Assembly (NCBI GenBank): GCA_035772405.1
Contig: JAYKKM010000204.1
Location: 671,501-735,500 of the forward strand
Length of the DNA stretch: 64,000 bases
Source of the DNA: Chrysogorgia sp. JL179-B06
Lineage: Eukaryota > Cnidaria > Anthozoa > Scleralcyonacea > Chrysogorgiidae
Direction of reading: 5' to 3'
Shown: in pieces, positions 36,480-48,375 of the stretch
Layout: each line of letters opens with the position of its first letter
Position numbering within the stretch: the stretch's first letter is position 1
Translations under genes and position numbers: made by a program
Notes under the pieces: generated by a model
The model's database searches: none
Told to the model about the DNA's origin: nothing
Seen by the model: only the letters and a program-made list of their open reading frames with translations

Positions 36480-37160
36480 GTTTGGGTAGTGGTAAAAGGA
36501 TATCCAACTGTGGGAACAAAGAGGCGTATGATGGGTGTAAGGCTATATTAAGCAAATATACCACAAAATCATGGTGAGAAATGAAAGACATTTAGGGGGC
36601 TGGGGTATAGGGCACTATACTAGTACGTAGAGTACCAACAATTTTTCACGGTTTACCGTTTATGTCTGGATCATGTTTCACGGGGGTAAAAACATTTATT
36701 TCACGGGACTAAAATGACCATTTCACGTTTCACAAAAACAATCACCTGCATGGGACCTGGTAGAGAATCTGGCAACGCTAGGACGATGGCTCTAGGGCAA
36801 ACTAGAAAGTCTGTTTTATTGCCATGTATAATTTACTGTATAACATTTTTACATCCAAAGCATTTCTCTGCTTGATGTCCTCACCACTCGCCCACTCCTT
36901 GTTCTACCTGCTGCAAATAAAAAATTAAGTTAGTTGTTTTGAACCTAATTGTTATTTAGTACTTCGTTTTGTCCATTTTCAACATCTGCTATGACCTCCA
37001 TCGCATTATATTCGGACAGCTGATCGATTTCAGATCCGATCCCCCTCAGCTGTTCTCCATCTTCCCACCGTCGTCCATCTTCAATATCTTCCAGCCGTCC
37101 TGACAGGAAATGTCATGCTTGCTTGACTTTCTTGCCCAGACTGTCAGGGTTTTTATTAAG
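36480..37160. other. Non-coding spacer with cacgg/tttcacg repeats
   Basis: The motifs ttcacggttt, tttcacgggg, ttcacgggac and ttcacgtttcac recur at 36640-36735. They recur as ctcacggtgg/gtttcacgga at 38660-38750. This suggests two arms of one element around the 37-38 kb insertions. No gene is supported. Confidence 0.35.
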
Positions 37161-37164
37161 AAAA

Positions 37165-37325
37165 ATTTAGAACTGCACATTTTGTCATACAGTCACAACA
37201 TGTCATAGCATGAAATTTAACTCGTGCAAGTGGCACAAATTTTTACTTATTAATAGTATGAAAAATTTAGAACTGCACATTTTGTCATACAGTCACAACA
37301 TGTCATAGCATGAAATTTAACTTGT
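37165..37325. repeat. Direct duplication of about 65-bp unit
   Basis: aaaatttagaactgcacatt...catgaaatttaact occurs at about 37165-37222 and again at about 37260-37322, nearly identical. A third, partial match to agaactgcacat lies near 38408-38440. Confidence 0.8.
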
Positions 37326-37345
37326 GTATATACTTCATATACTTG

Positions 37346-37492
37346 GTATATACTTCATGGTAACACTAGACCGGGTTTCCATCTGTTTTTTATACCCCTA
37401 ACCCGAACCGTAACCCAAATCCTAACCCTAATCCTAACCCTAACCGTAAAATACGGTGGGAGACTATATGTATTGTTACCATGAAGTATATC
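37346..37492. mobile_element. Short inverted-repeat element enclosing telomere-like repeats
   Basis: Ends are atatacttcatggtaaca and tgttaccatgaagtatat, a perfect 18-bp inverted repeat. Inside, 37395-37449 holds about eight copies of taaccc/cctaa variants (cctaaccctaatcctaacc). It has no ORF. Confidence 0.75.
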
Positions 37493-37963
37493 CCCAAATT
37501 TTTACTTATTAATAAACGTTCAATTAACTCATTCTCGTCCGTACAAATATGAATGATGCTGACTTTAGTATTTCAGTTTGTCTAGTAATGCCAGGCAATT
37601 TAATCCTCCATGGGTCAGGGGATGCCCTCAAATGTGATCTGACGAGAACTAGAAAGGGTTAATTTCTATTATAATAATTGGACAATATTTGCATGGTTAT
37701 AAAAAAGTAGAAAGCTCTTAATGATGGTTGTTAGAATAATACAGTATTAATTCAATTGTTATTAATTATTTATTATATTCGGTTATTAGAATAAGGTTCA
37801 ATTCAATTGGCGCTACGAAGTAAAAGTTAAAGTATAAATAGAAAGCTTCGAAATTCGACCAGAAGTTGACAGATTGTCAAGAAGAACAGATACCGGAGAA
37901 GAAAAAAAGAGAAAATGTTTGGTTATTGTTAAGTAAAGAAAGTTGTCAACAACAACTATATTG

Positions 37964-38297
37964 TTAAAGGTGCTGTCCAGTGCATTCTGCGCATGTGTGA
38001 TATTTCAAACTTGCGGGTCCCCATATGTCAACAAACTTCAACAGAATAGATTTGCGACAGTTCGAAAGCGAGTATTCAACAAAGGTGGCGAAGGCGTGAG
38101 TCGTAGTTTGATATATTATCCACATTTAGAAACTAAACAGCTTCTTATAACACGCTTTTTAGGCGGAAAAGTTGAAGCGTAGAAAACAATAATACTTATC
38201 CGCAATACTTATGTTCAATGTTTATATAATGCAATGTAAACCAACGATGTAAACAGAAACGTGGACATGCGCAGAACGGACTGGACGGCACCTTTAA
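37964..38297. mobile_element. TTAA-flanked MITE
   Basis: TTAA at 37964-37967 and 38294-38297 bracket an element starting aggtgctgtccagtgcattc and ending ...actggacggcacct, with about 30-bp inverted ends. A TTAA target suggests mobilisation by a Kolobok- or piggyBac-type transposase. No transposase inside. Confidence 0.75.
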
Positions 38298-38869
38298 GTT
38301 TATGAGAAAATAAATATTCTGCTTTTATTATTGAAGCTATATGTATTCCATTACCTTCGATTACTTTAGTTTTCAACTGGACATATTTTTTTAAGAGTTG
38401 CACAAATTGATTTAGAACTGTACATTTTGTGTAGAACTGCACACTAAAAAAACCCTGCAGACTGTCCAGCACTTGTCTCCACCATGATTGATCATAGTCA
38501 TCATAAATGACCATAAATGGCAATGCTGACCAAAAGGATCGATTGCTCAGGAGATTGGTCTTGATTAGTCATATGCACGAGCGATAGCATAAAAAAATTA
38601 GGAAGATGGGTCTCACAAATCAGAACAAATTAAACTTATGTTATAAATTATAAATTACGTAAAGCTAAATCACGTTTCACGATAAATTCAGTGCTTAATC
38701 TCGTTTCACGGACAATTGTTATCGAAAACCACGGCTCACGGTGGCTCACGGTTTGCCGTTGAACATCTGATTGGTGAGAAAGCTGTACCAAATGTAAGTA
38801 ACATTAAGTAGTTTGCTGTGTTTAGTATATGTTTTATTCAATGTTTACGAATAATTGATTTCTTGCAGG

Positions 38870-39243
38870 AGGGAAAAGAATATCTTGTATTTCAGGGAAG
38901 GTTGTTCCAGATATCAAGCATACTACGAACCCGATGAAGATATAACGTAGGCTTCCATCAGGTACGGAAATTTATATCAAATCGAATTTAGTAACAGTAA
39001 CAACAAAGATACTTGTAGAATAAGATCGTTGTATCAACTTCTTATTTAATACGCTATCTAGGGGATAACTTTATATACATGCTTTGTACAAACAACCTGG
39101 CTGGTAATTTTTTTCTTACCAAGGAAATCAACAGTAAAATTTGTATTATATGTTCTTATTTAGGTACTACCATTATCCCAGGCCAACAATAGAAGAAATA
39201 ACAGAGCAAACACACTCATTAAGGGAAAAAAGAGAACAGTGTC
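38870..39243 (+). pseudogene. Possible exon pair, unknown product
   Basis: After tatttcag, 38897-38950 reads EGCSRYQAYYEPDEDIT then a TAG. After ttatttag, 39163-39246 reads YYHYPRPTIEEITEQTHSLR followed by EKREQCLK. The second segment is charged and helix-like and is cut by the TTAA element starting at 39248. The splice phases cannot be checked further. Product unknown. Confidence 0.3.
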
Positions 39244-39916
39244 TTAAGGTAGCAAGATCCCTCTGAATACATTTTTAATACCATACAATATAACAATTAA
39301 CCCTTACAACCATTTGATAGAACATATGACAAATAATATTTCCACACAAAAAGTTTGCATAAATTATGCTAATTAGCTGACGAAATGGCCGCCGATTGGT
39401 CAAAATCGGGATATACTTCAAACAAATTTGCCATTTTCGAAACAATATTTCTCCCTCATTTTCCCATATATTTCAATAGAATTTTCACCACAGCCTCCTA
39501 ACAGGAATATCTAGGGAATGGTGGTAGGAATTTTGAATCTGATTCATACTTATTGAATTATCTGACATAATTAATATAATTTAGGTGGTGGAAATTGAAA
39601 AAAAAAGAAAAAAGCATGTCAGAAAATAGCTGAAAGTTTATATTGAAAATGCTACCACCAGAATATGCCTTAGTATATAAAGCTATAAACTCAGAAACTT
39701 TCAGGACCTTATCTCTAAAACTGCCTGAGAAATCTTGTTTGAAGTATATCCCGATTTTGACCAATCGGCGGCCATTTCGTCAGCTAATTAGCATAATTTA
39801 TGCAAACTTTTTGTGTGGAAATATTATTTGTCATATGTTCTATCAAATGGTTGTAAGGGTTGATTGTTATATTGTATGGTATTAAAAATGTATTCAGAGG
39901 GATCTTGCTACCTTAA
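39244..39916. mobile_element. TTAA-flanked MITE with about 180-bp inverted arms
   Basis: The left arm starts ttaaggtagcaagatccctc at 39244 and continues to about 39425; the right arm (about 39735-39916) is its inverse nearly base for base, including the phrase attggtcaaaatcggg. TTAA at both ends is the target duplication. The central 300 bp is unrelated AT-rich sequence. No transposase. Confidence 0.85.
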
Positions 39917-40467
39917 AGTGCCACTACGATCAAATTTTTACCTATCGATATTTTTACTTATTTATATAGCAGAGCTTCTAAATATTACTCGGTCGAAACC
40001 GTTTTGCGATTAGACAATGGCAAGTATTATTTTTCTTACTCAGAATCTGGAGTTGTTATATCCGCCATTAATCGTTCATGTTCTGACCAGCGTAACGAAG
40101 TGACGTCAGATTCTCAACGCAAAGACTCCACATGGCTAATTCTTCAAGTAAATCAAGGTCGTTTTTCAAATTCTTCGTCTGAAAGGCTGAACATTTCATC
40201 TACTTCTCGAAAAAGACAAGAAAACAAATAACCTCGAAAACAAATAACCGTCACAATCAATATTACCTTTTGAAATTGCATGCTCACTTGGAACACGTTT
40301 TTAGTAATGGTGGGCTAAATAATAGTGATTTCAGAGCTCAAAATACTTACTTCAAAATACCATTTTTTAATTTTTTTTGACATCGATGATCACTTTCGAC
40401 CCTGAAATACTATTCTATGCTGAAGAAAATCTAAAAGACGGGGGTGAATTTTCATCATAGTGGCACT
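39917..40467. mobile_element. Second TTAA-type MITE abutting the first
   Basis: It begins agtgccactacgatcaaatt and ends ...aattttcatcatagtggcact. The left flank TTAA (39913-39916) is shared with the previous element; the right flank is TTAG (mutated). The interior has tgacgtcagattctcaacgc. No ORF of note. Confidence 0.75.
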
Positions 40468-40469
40468 TT

Positions 40470-41270
40470 AGGCATAACCGGAGAAAAAACAGTTACTTTA
40501 AATGTTAAGAGGGATGTTTAAGGCACTGTTCTCGGCCGAAGGGTACATACTTGGACGCTGACAAGCACTTGAGAAACAAGACTTCCCCCTCTTGAATATT
40601 TTGGTGAAGGATGGGATCAGATACTTGACAGGCATGGTGAGGGCATGGAAATGCATCCTGTAAAGCTACGTTCCTTTTTACACTATTCCGATCCACTTAA
40701 ATTAAAGAATGAAAAGTAGAAATAATACCATGTAGTAGATCTCCATTTGAAAAACTGTCCATAGAGCTCATTAAAGTTGGAGCAGAATAATGTACGGATT
40801 ATAGAATACCTGTCCACTTTTAAAGTTTCATTTACATGCAAAAATAAGTCTGGAAACACTTTTAAAACAGTTAAAACCTAAAGTATAATTATCAAATCGC
40901 ACAAATATGTTATTCTGCATGAAACTAGATGGCTGAGTAACTTTAAAGAACAAATTAATTCTATATTCATGGATGAAATTTGGGTTATTGTTCAAGTAAA
41001 GTTATGAAAGTGAACAGGTATTCTACAATCAAACTGCAATCCAGATTTGGACTGGCCAGCAGGGTTGGTAGGCTTCTGCGCATATGCTCGGAGCAAAATA
41101 TGGTTTGAAAAGTAGTCAAAATCTACCAAAAGAGGGTATTATTCTATTTTTTTAAAAGAAGCCATATTGCAAGCTTGTACCCACTACGCAGGACTTTTCG
41201 ATTCCTCGGTTGAGCAGTCAGGAAAAAGAGCACCGCACCGGAACTGAAGCAACAGGTACACCGAACCGGG
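40470..41270. other. Spacer; one unrecognised minus ORF
   Basis: Minus 40505-40696 reads VDRNSVKRNVALQDAFPCPH followed by HACQVSDPILHQNIQEGEVL. It could be an exon but has no known motif. The rest is AT-rich and featureless to me. Confidence 0.25.
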
Positions 41271-41383
41271 GCATTATACTCGAAAAATAAGGGGAAAAGA
41301 TAACGTAACAAACAACTGGATGTTTAAATATTTAATGATAAGACAAAACTTTAAACAGAGAAATATGAATATTTTGTCAGTCT

Positions 41384-42870
41384 TTATGTCCCGACTCTTT
41401 CCACCACTGCATTGCTTACAGGATTGGTCAGACAGTTCAGGGCATACATTGCTAATTCTTCTAACGGCTTGTCCCCGAGAGAAGTTTGAAACTGAACGAT
41501 CCGAGACCAAAATGCAACCGTTGTATCAGGTATAGTGCCATCGAAAATTGGTTCCTCCTTCGAGTCACAGTGCACAATCTTTCTATACTGCTCCTCGATC
41601 ACGTTGGCTTTCTCTTCTCGTAAATGAGGAAGTGGCAGCTGACTGAACAGGACTCTTGTCGTTGCATTAAGTACTTTAGTTGGGTGAAGGGCGCTTAGAC
41701 CTTTGAAGATGTTGCGGGCAGCAGGTAGACATTTCTCCACTTGACTTACAGATTCCAGAAGAAAGTTTAGACACCGTTTTTTAGTTCATCAACGTTAGCC
41801 TCAGCAGCTGCTTTGTTTTGTTGGGAAGAGATATATTTCGTGGTTTCGAACTCGAATTTCCCACCAAAATCAAACTTCTCAATGGCAAATGGTTTTTCTT
41901 CCAGGTCAAAAACTCTCCCACGCATATTTTTGTTGTGTGAATTCAACTCCGTGTACATTTCTTCTGGATCAGCATCTGTAGCCTGGAAAAATGCATTCAC
42001 CATATCGAACTCTGTGACTACAGGCGAAACGAAGTGGAAATATAGATACATGATCGGATCTTTGAGCATGTCTAGAAGAAGCTGTGCATTGTAACGTGCA
42101 TTTTGCATACTTGCTGGTTGTGCTGTCATGAAGTAGGCTTTCAACTCATTCCAATTCATGAGAATACAGAAGATAACCTCTCACCAGCCACCTTGTGGAA
42201 TACATCTCAAACGGTGCCTTTTGGTCCTCATCGGGACTATCACCTCGTAAAGCGTCTTGTATGCTTCTCTTCTTACAGTGCTTTTTGAGAACCACTTGGG
42301 AATTTCTGCCAGAAGGAATCCAAGACTCGAGGGAAGCTTCTCAAACGCATGCTGAACACACAAGGACAAGGAATGGCAGATGCACATCATCTTGATGCAA
42401 TGTGGAGCAACAGCAGCTATTGTTGTCCAAACTGAATCATGTTCACCGACCATCACCGAGGCACCGTCACTAGCGTAGCCGACACAGTCTACCAATTCGA
42501 GGTTAATTTCGCCAAGGCAATCTCTGATGACATTAAAAAAGTCGTTTGCACAAGTGTGGATAACTGGAATTAGGTCAACAAACGCTGCAAACGGCTAGCT
42601 CAATCTCTGCGACCTTTACTTCGTCCGCAACCTTCGGGCATGTTATGACTTGGATGGGCTTCATTGTAGTAGAAAGTTTGACGCGCTGCATGTGTTTGTC
42701 ACTTTTTTCGTGTTTCGTTAAATTGGATTGTTTACGTTTCATCGTGGCAAGACAAAGCTTACAAAAAGCATCTTCACCGGCGTCCAAAGCTTTTGTGACC
42801 CACGTAAATTTACTTTCCCATGCTCTATTGTACTTTCTCCCACTATCGTATGCTCCCTTCATTTTGACGC
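41384..42870 (-). pseudogene. hAT transposase-like gene (ZMYM6/ZBED-type), broken
   Basis: Minus-strand fragments in order: 42862-42575 carries a BED-type-like finger (FCKLCLATMKRKQSNLTKHE); 42495-42181 has VDCVGYASDGASVMVGEHDS, a catalytic-Asp-like region, and CICHSLSLCVQHAFEKLP; 42159-41767 holds the middle domain (FFQATDADPEEMYTEL); 41740-41384 ends with the hAT dimerisation signature LAMYALNCLTNPVSNAVVER. The gene needs at least three frame changes and one in-frame stop, so it is dead. The order and content match hAT transposases that are often domesticated in animals. Its TIRs were not recognised. Confidence 0.7.
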
Positions 42871-42899
42871 CATGAGTATGAATATGTTATAATGCAAAA

Positions 42900-43130
42900 C
42901 TCTCATCAATATTTATGATCATACTGCCTGAATCGCTTATATAACTAGCCTGCTGAGGCGGACCTCTGAGAAAGCAGTGCTTATTCATTCGTGATTGGTT
43001 AGTTTATCGGCATTACAATTGGCTGAATTTTATGAACTGTGATTGGCTAAAAACACAACCAGATTATCCCATATGATTATCCTCAGAAATTTACATTACA
43101 AATCAACCTCCTACATCATTTACCATACAA
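42900..43130. other. Short non-coding spacer
   Basis: AT-rich; gattggttag/gattggcta/ttggctgaa motifs recur at 42990-43060. Nothing else seen. Confidence 0.3.
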
Positions 43131-43417
43131 CTCAGTTATTTTTACAATTAAAGTCAATAAATTTCTTAACGACTCCTTTCAAGTGAAAAGAGGCCAAAAA
43201 GAAGCCAAAAGGCCAAACTTTTTCCCGAGGCCAAGCAGGAAAAAAGTGCTTATTCTCTTGCCGATTTGAGTTGGTGTTAATGTAGAAAGGACTGTTGTTA
43301 ATTGGGTTTCTTGTAAGGCCTGTAGTAATCGGTTTCGAGGTTGAATGACACATCTAGGAAATTAACTTCTTTTAAGTTTACTTGGATCGTTATGCTAAGT
43401 CCTATATCGTTGAAACA

Positions 43418-44905
43418 TTAAAGTGCATATAAACCCAAATTCGTTTTATTCTCATTAAATTTGTCACGTCACCAGGATTCGAATGATATATATTACATCT
43501 TGTTTGAAGAAAAACTCATTTTGTTGCGCTTGCCAAACATGCCAAAAAATACGAATTTTTATTCTTTCAAAAATCATGACCGGTAGTACGGGATCTGGGT
43601 ACTAGTAGTGTTGTGACGTCTATGTAGTCACGCAGATTTCAGAACCATGTTGAAACATAGTAAACATAGTGTTTTCAATACGTTGTTGCTGGCTATTCCA
43701 ATACATAATCTAGCGCTGAAAACTTGGGAATACTTCATAAATTTATTTTGCTAACGATAAAGCGAAGAAACGAAGAAAACAATGGATGATTTCGTGAAAA
43801 CTAAGACAGCAAAGTGGGAACCCACAAAGGAGTCGCGTATTTGTTCCATACAATTTTTGCCTGGAAAGAAGATGAACTATAGGAATTGCTGTGGTTCCAA
43901 CAATCCATAGAAACGATCGAGGAGAAGCCGAAAAGGAGACGCCGCCAGTTAGGAGATAAATATTATGCGCCAGCGCCGATACATTTTATGCCTTTTATAT
44001 GCACTGTGTATCATGTTTCCTGCATGGGACTAGAAGCTTTTCGCGACGCTGTAATAACAAACATTTCATTATTTTAGAGAACAAAAATAATGTTAGAGTC
44101 ACAGGCGATCGATGAGGTTCAGACATAGCTTTCGGATGTTGAAAGTAGTTTTATAGTAACCAAAGCCGGCGAAGCTCTCGAGGCCTGTCAGATATTTCGG
44201 CTGAAAGCCTGTAACAACATATCTTCGTCGTCATCTCGTCGACAACTTATCTTCTGTCGCTTCGCTCATTATTTCCACTTGATAATCGTATTCGGTGTTA
44301 AAATTTGAACTATTAGACAAAGAATAACTCTGTCTGGTTTAGAATGGTGTAACGCTATCCAACAGCGTCACAAGAGTGAATATTTATGGTAAGGACCATG
44401 CCTTTTGAAACAACCCGTGGAGATAGATTTCACTTGATAGAGTCTTGAGTAGATGCGCACATACCATCATTCACAGAGTCACAAGCAGTCGACGAGGTTC
44501 AGCCTTAGCTTTCGGATGTTGAAAGTGGTTTTTATATCGAAGACGACGCTTGTCAACATATGCCTCATAATCAATAATGGCTGCAACATACTGTCGACGC
44601 GGGCCACATCTTCGACGACATTATTCTCATCTTCTGTCGCTTCTCCCAATATTTCCACTTCATAATCGTATTCCGCGTTAAAATATGAACTATTAGACAA
44701 AGAATGACTTCCTGAATTTGAATTTTACATCGGCAATACGCTTCGACAAGAACAACGTTTATTCACGTTTTTACTATGAAAACCATAGTAATTCTCGGCC
44801 GGAAGTAAAACGAGTGACTACATAGACGTCACAAACAACTCTCGACCCAGACTCCGTACTACCGGTCATGAAATCAAAATATCCAACTTTGAACGACAAT
44901 ATGTT
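43418..44905. mobile_element. Inverted-repeat element inserted in the Penelope-like RT, with THAP-like scrap
   Basis: Inverted repeats: tcatgaccggtagtacgg...tgacgtctatgtagtcac at 43573-43631 and its inverse at about 44815-44874. Outer edges are set by where the Penelope-like frame stops (43418, at TTAA) and resumes (about 44905). A + frame at 43783-43860 reads KWEPTKESRICSIQFLPGKK, resembling the C-terminal half of a THAP finger, so the element may derive from a P- or Kolobok-type transposon. No complete transposase. Confidence 0.55.
44100..44715. repeat. Diverged direct duplication (period about 375 bp)
   Basis: 44100-44345 and 44475-44715 share, in the same order, gaggttcag...tagctttcggatgttgaaag, cttctgtcgcttc, atatttccactt.ataatcg and aactattagacaaagaat. 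They differ by roughly 10-15 percent plus indels. It lies inside the inverted-repeat element. Confidence 0.75.
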
Positions 44906-45381
44906 GACAGAATGTAAAGGCCGACCAGCTCACGAACTTCTGCTCCGTCATAGCTTCCCATGGTGACGTCAAATGTGGTCCCACTTCCTTCTTCGCCCAT
45001 GCCATTCTCTTGTCAAACAACAGCGATTTTCTTGCATGCATTATTATTTCCAAATCTTCCGGGTTAATTACTGTGAATTATTTTGCGAAATTTCTAGCTC
45101 TGGTTATCAACTCTTGTGATAAATGGGTAGAAATCGACTATGTCCAATTGTGTGAACGTACAGGATTCTTTGTTTGCCAAGGTGTTAAACCAGTCAACCA
45201 TGCTTCTGGAGTTCCTCCATTGGTGCACTTAGGTTTTTTTTCTATTGTTTCCATATTTATTCCTTCTAGTATTTGCTTGCTAGCACATCCGAGTATACTT
45301 TTAGATTGGTTGATCAATCTACATTTTGGTGCGTTTACGAAATTTTCTTTACGGTCTTTCAATGCTTGTTTCTTGTCATAG

Positions 45382-47850
45382 GGATGTAGCTCTATCTTGG
45401 ATGCCTAGTTTGAATACAATCTGTTTAGCTTCTTGGTTTATTTCGTTGTAAGTTTCACTGCCAGTTTTCTTATAAGATGTGGAGTAGTTTGTCGTATGTT
45501 GTTTTTTTCCATTTCGTAACATTACAAAAGCAGCGGCTTATCGAGGAAGTAGAAGATATCATTAAAGTAATGAGAAAGAAAGTGACAACAGCTTAAACAA
45601 GCAGCAAAAGTTTGGACTCAAGTCAAAGAAATGTCCCACACAAGTGAACGAAATGGAAAGCTTTGATATATACACTGTAGCTTATACTTCAGTACACATA
45701 CATATAAACAGTACTACATTTTTCTGCATGAAGGCATACCCAGAAGTGTGAAGTCCGTGGGCCATGACCACAGATTGTCGAGATGAGTACCATATAGGGG
45801 GTAAACTGTAGTCTTCAGTTTTTAATTGGTCTATATCTATAGGCACCTTAATTCCTTCGTGCAAATGAACGTCCTTCAAGTTTATTGGAAAGCTTTTGGG
45901 TATTCTGTAATCAAAAGGAAGAATGTAGCGTTGTGTAACAATGGATTAGCAGTTTGAATAACCTTCAAATCATAATAAAATTGCCGTGTCCTACACATGT
46001 AGTGATTTGTGAGTTGCTGTATTTGCGCAGGCTATACAAACACCGTGTTATGAAGTCTCGGTACATTTCTTAGTTTTATTTTATAAAAGCTTTGTATTTA
46101 CACAACCTAATTCAACCTGACTCAAGGAAGTTTGGGAGAATTCGAAATTACTTAGATATAAATTTAAAACCAACGTTCAAATGACTTGACCTCTAACTAT
46201 ATATCAGGGGGTGACTTACCCAGGAGTAAAATAGCTGCTGTTACAGCCACAATTTTAGAACGCCTACACAATCCCAGTGATACCCATTTGTCACAAACGT
46301 CACATAAAATCCAGTCGACATTTACTGTTTTGTCAACCGCTGGCTCATGGCAAAGAAATGCACCTTTTTCATGTTATTTCATTTTTCCCTCTAGATTCTT
46401 TGATTTGCCCTTGGTACTCGCTCCAACTGTCCTCTTCCTCTTTTTTATGTGCTTAGCCCTTTTAACCCCACTTTCTGTCTCCACACCTTCGTTACCTTCT
46501 CTGCCGTGCCTCCACTACCTTCCCCAACTTCATTCACTGATCCAACTCCAGTACTTTCCCCACCTCCATGGCTCCATTACCTTCCTCAACTCCGATACCT
46601 TCCCATGTAGCTTCTCCCATGGTGGATGGATCTTTTAATCCCATGTTTTCAACGAGTTCTCCTTTTAAGAATGAGGCATATGGGAGTCTGACACAGGCAT
46701 TTCCAACTACTTCACCTGGAAGAAAACGGACGTTGTGGCAAATTAATTTCACGATTTTAAACTCATTTAAAACTATTTTGATATTATATTTACCGTATTT
46801 TCGGTTCAAAATTTCACGGACATATTTCCGCTTTTTCTTTAAACGGGTCCCGTGATCTTCTGTTTCTGGAGCTTTGATTCCTTAGTTGGGTTCTACTATT
46901 AAAACGAAAATAAAAATATTAGGGAGGTAGCAGCTCTATCCAAAATAGTCAGTGATTGTGTCTACATACCATGTTCACATAAGTGAAAAAAATTTCCACA
47001 ACATTTTCCTTTCTGTAGTATTGTAGTGCAGCCTTTGATGCATGCAGCTCTACCCCACTACCTGAATATGTAGTCAACGTTGAATTTTTTCAGGCCAGAT
47101 AACTATTCAAAAACAAATTTTGGAAAAGACATCAGTGAATCGAAAATGTTGATAGGTTCGATAATAATAAAACTATTAACTTTCAGAACATTCACATTGT
47201 TTTCGATTTTCTTCATTTGTTGCTTTAAACACGTTTCTTTGTCAAGGACTTGCGGATAATTTTTTGCCCTGTTCATAAATAGCTGATGCTGGGTTTCATC
47301 TTGCGCTCACCACCTTTGAGCAAACTCGACATTTCTTTCATGAAAAGTCAAAGCTTCAAATTACTTTCAATGTAATTAAAAAAAGAGTGAATGTTACCAT
47401 TTTGTTATAAAAATGTGGCTTTCATGCAATGGTGTCTTACCATCATTACTGGCCTCTTCTTTACAAAACAATTGATACCATTCAATCCACTTCTGTATAA
47501 AAATATACAATAAAACAAAATATTTGAAGAAATAGAGTGAGAAAAAGGGGTAAAAAGCATGCATTTATCTTAATTTCTAACTAATATCTTGAGTTTTTCG
47601 AAATTACTTAAATATTCAGTTTGTTTCATCCTACTGTAGTTATTCCTTAAAGTTGTTGACTGGTTCTGAATTACTGCACATAAGTAATCGTGACGGACTG
47701 TGTATTAATAGTAACTGTGGTATTAAGATTAAAATTGAGTAGTAACATTTCTTGAAATTGTGTAATTTTCTTTTTTAGGAATCTCAAAATGGTAAAGAAA
47801 TTTATTAAAACATGTAAAATGCAGTCTATACATGGTCTGCAAGAATACAC
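45382..47850. other. No supported gene
   Basis: Several ORFs of 60-150 codons overlap on both strands. The one at 46186-46638 (+) is a run of Ser/Leu/Pro from a CT-rich stretch. The opposite minus frame 46534-46809 (FLPGEVVGNACVRLPYASFL, KGELVENMGLKDPSTMGEA) looks more protein-like but is unrecognised. 47200-47650 is AT-rich and featureless. Confidence 0.4.
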
Positions 47851-47929
47851 AATGCCATTAAACTGTCCATCCCCACACAAGGATCATAATAATGAAATAC
47901 TTTAAAATACCTGCACAGTTAAAGATGCT

Positions 47930-48375
47930 ATGCTTCCTATACATTTTCACTGATTTAATAAACCACCCTTCTCTAGGATCTTCTTCTCTGAATCTGTTTC
48001 CAAATAGACAGCATGGGTCATTATTCGAAGCCAGGATGGTTGGAAGAGTGAGAAAAACCAGTCCTTCCTGACTAGTGACTGTTGGAAGTAAAGTTTCTGG
48101 ACCATTCAGAAAAGGACGACGCAAACACCCAGGAAGATCAAAGGGTATTTTCTTCTCAGATACTGGTGACACCAAACAATTTCTTGAGTTTACTCTAAAA
48201 AGTCAATAAGAAGCTCCGGAATATCAGATCATCTTGTGGCCATCTTTTTATAAACATAGTGTGTTTACAGAAACTTGATGCACAGATAATACACTTAGGG
48301 GATCCATCACTTTGCTTCAATGAAACACCAACAATGGATGCATCATTCATCGAAACGTCTATCAGATTATCTTGT
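47930..48375 (-). CDS. Possible two-exon gene fragment with Cys-rich segment
   Basis: Minus 48375-48215 reads IQDNLIDVSMNDASIVGVSL, KQSDGSPKCIICASSFCKHT and MFIKRWPQDDLIFRSF; the CIIC...FCKH pattern could be a zinc site. Minus 48180-47930 reads SPVSEKKIPFDLPGCLRRPF, LTLPTILASNNDPCCLFGNR and FREEDPREGWFIKSVK. Both look like genuine protein, perhaps adjacent exons of a transposon-type gene. I do not recognise the family, and a full gene is not visible. Confidence 0.4.

Larger units (their letters stand above)
43140..45381 (-). pseudogene. Penelope-like reverse transcriptase, split by an insertion
   Basis: On minus, 45362-45138 reads FVNAPKCRLINQSKSILGC, the RT fingers of Penelope-like elements. 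44990-44900 gives TFDVTMGSYDGAEVRELVGL, a strongly characteristic Penelope block. After an interruption, 43415-43240 gives NDIGLSITIQVNLKEVNFL, DVSFNLETDYYRPYKKPN and INTNSNRQE, again typical. The frame breaks at several places. A foreign segment (about 43418-44905) with inverted repeats lies inside. Different from the 24.7-kb copy, which retains only the endonuclease part. Confidence 0.75.

Noticed and set aside
37395..37449. True telomere or chromosome end
   Set aside because: Only about eight imperfect units, inside an inverted-repeat element and far from the window edge.
46186..46638. 150-codon ORF on +
   Set aside because: Ser/Leu/Pro/Thr-rich translation of a CT-rich tract with no start context or motif.
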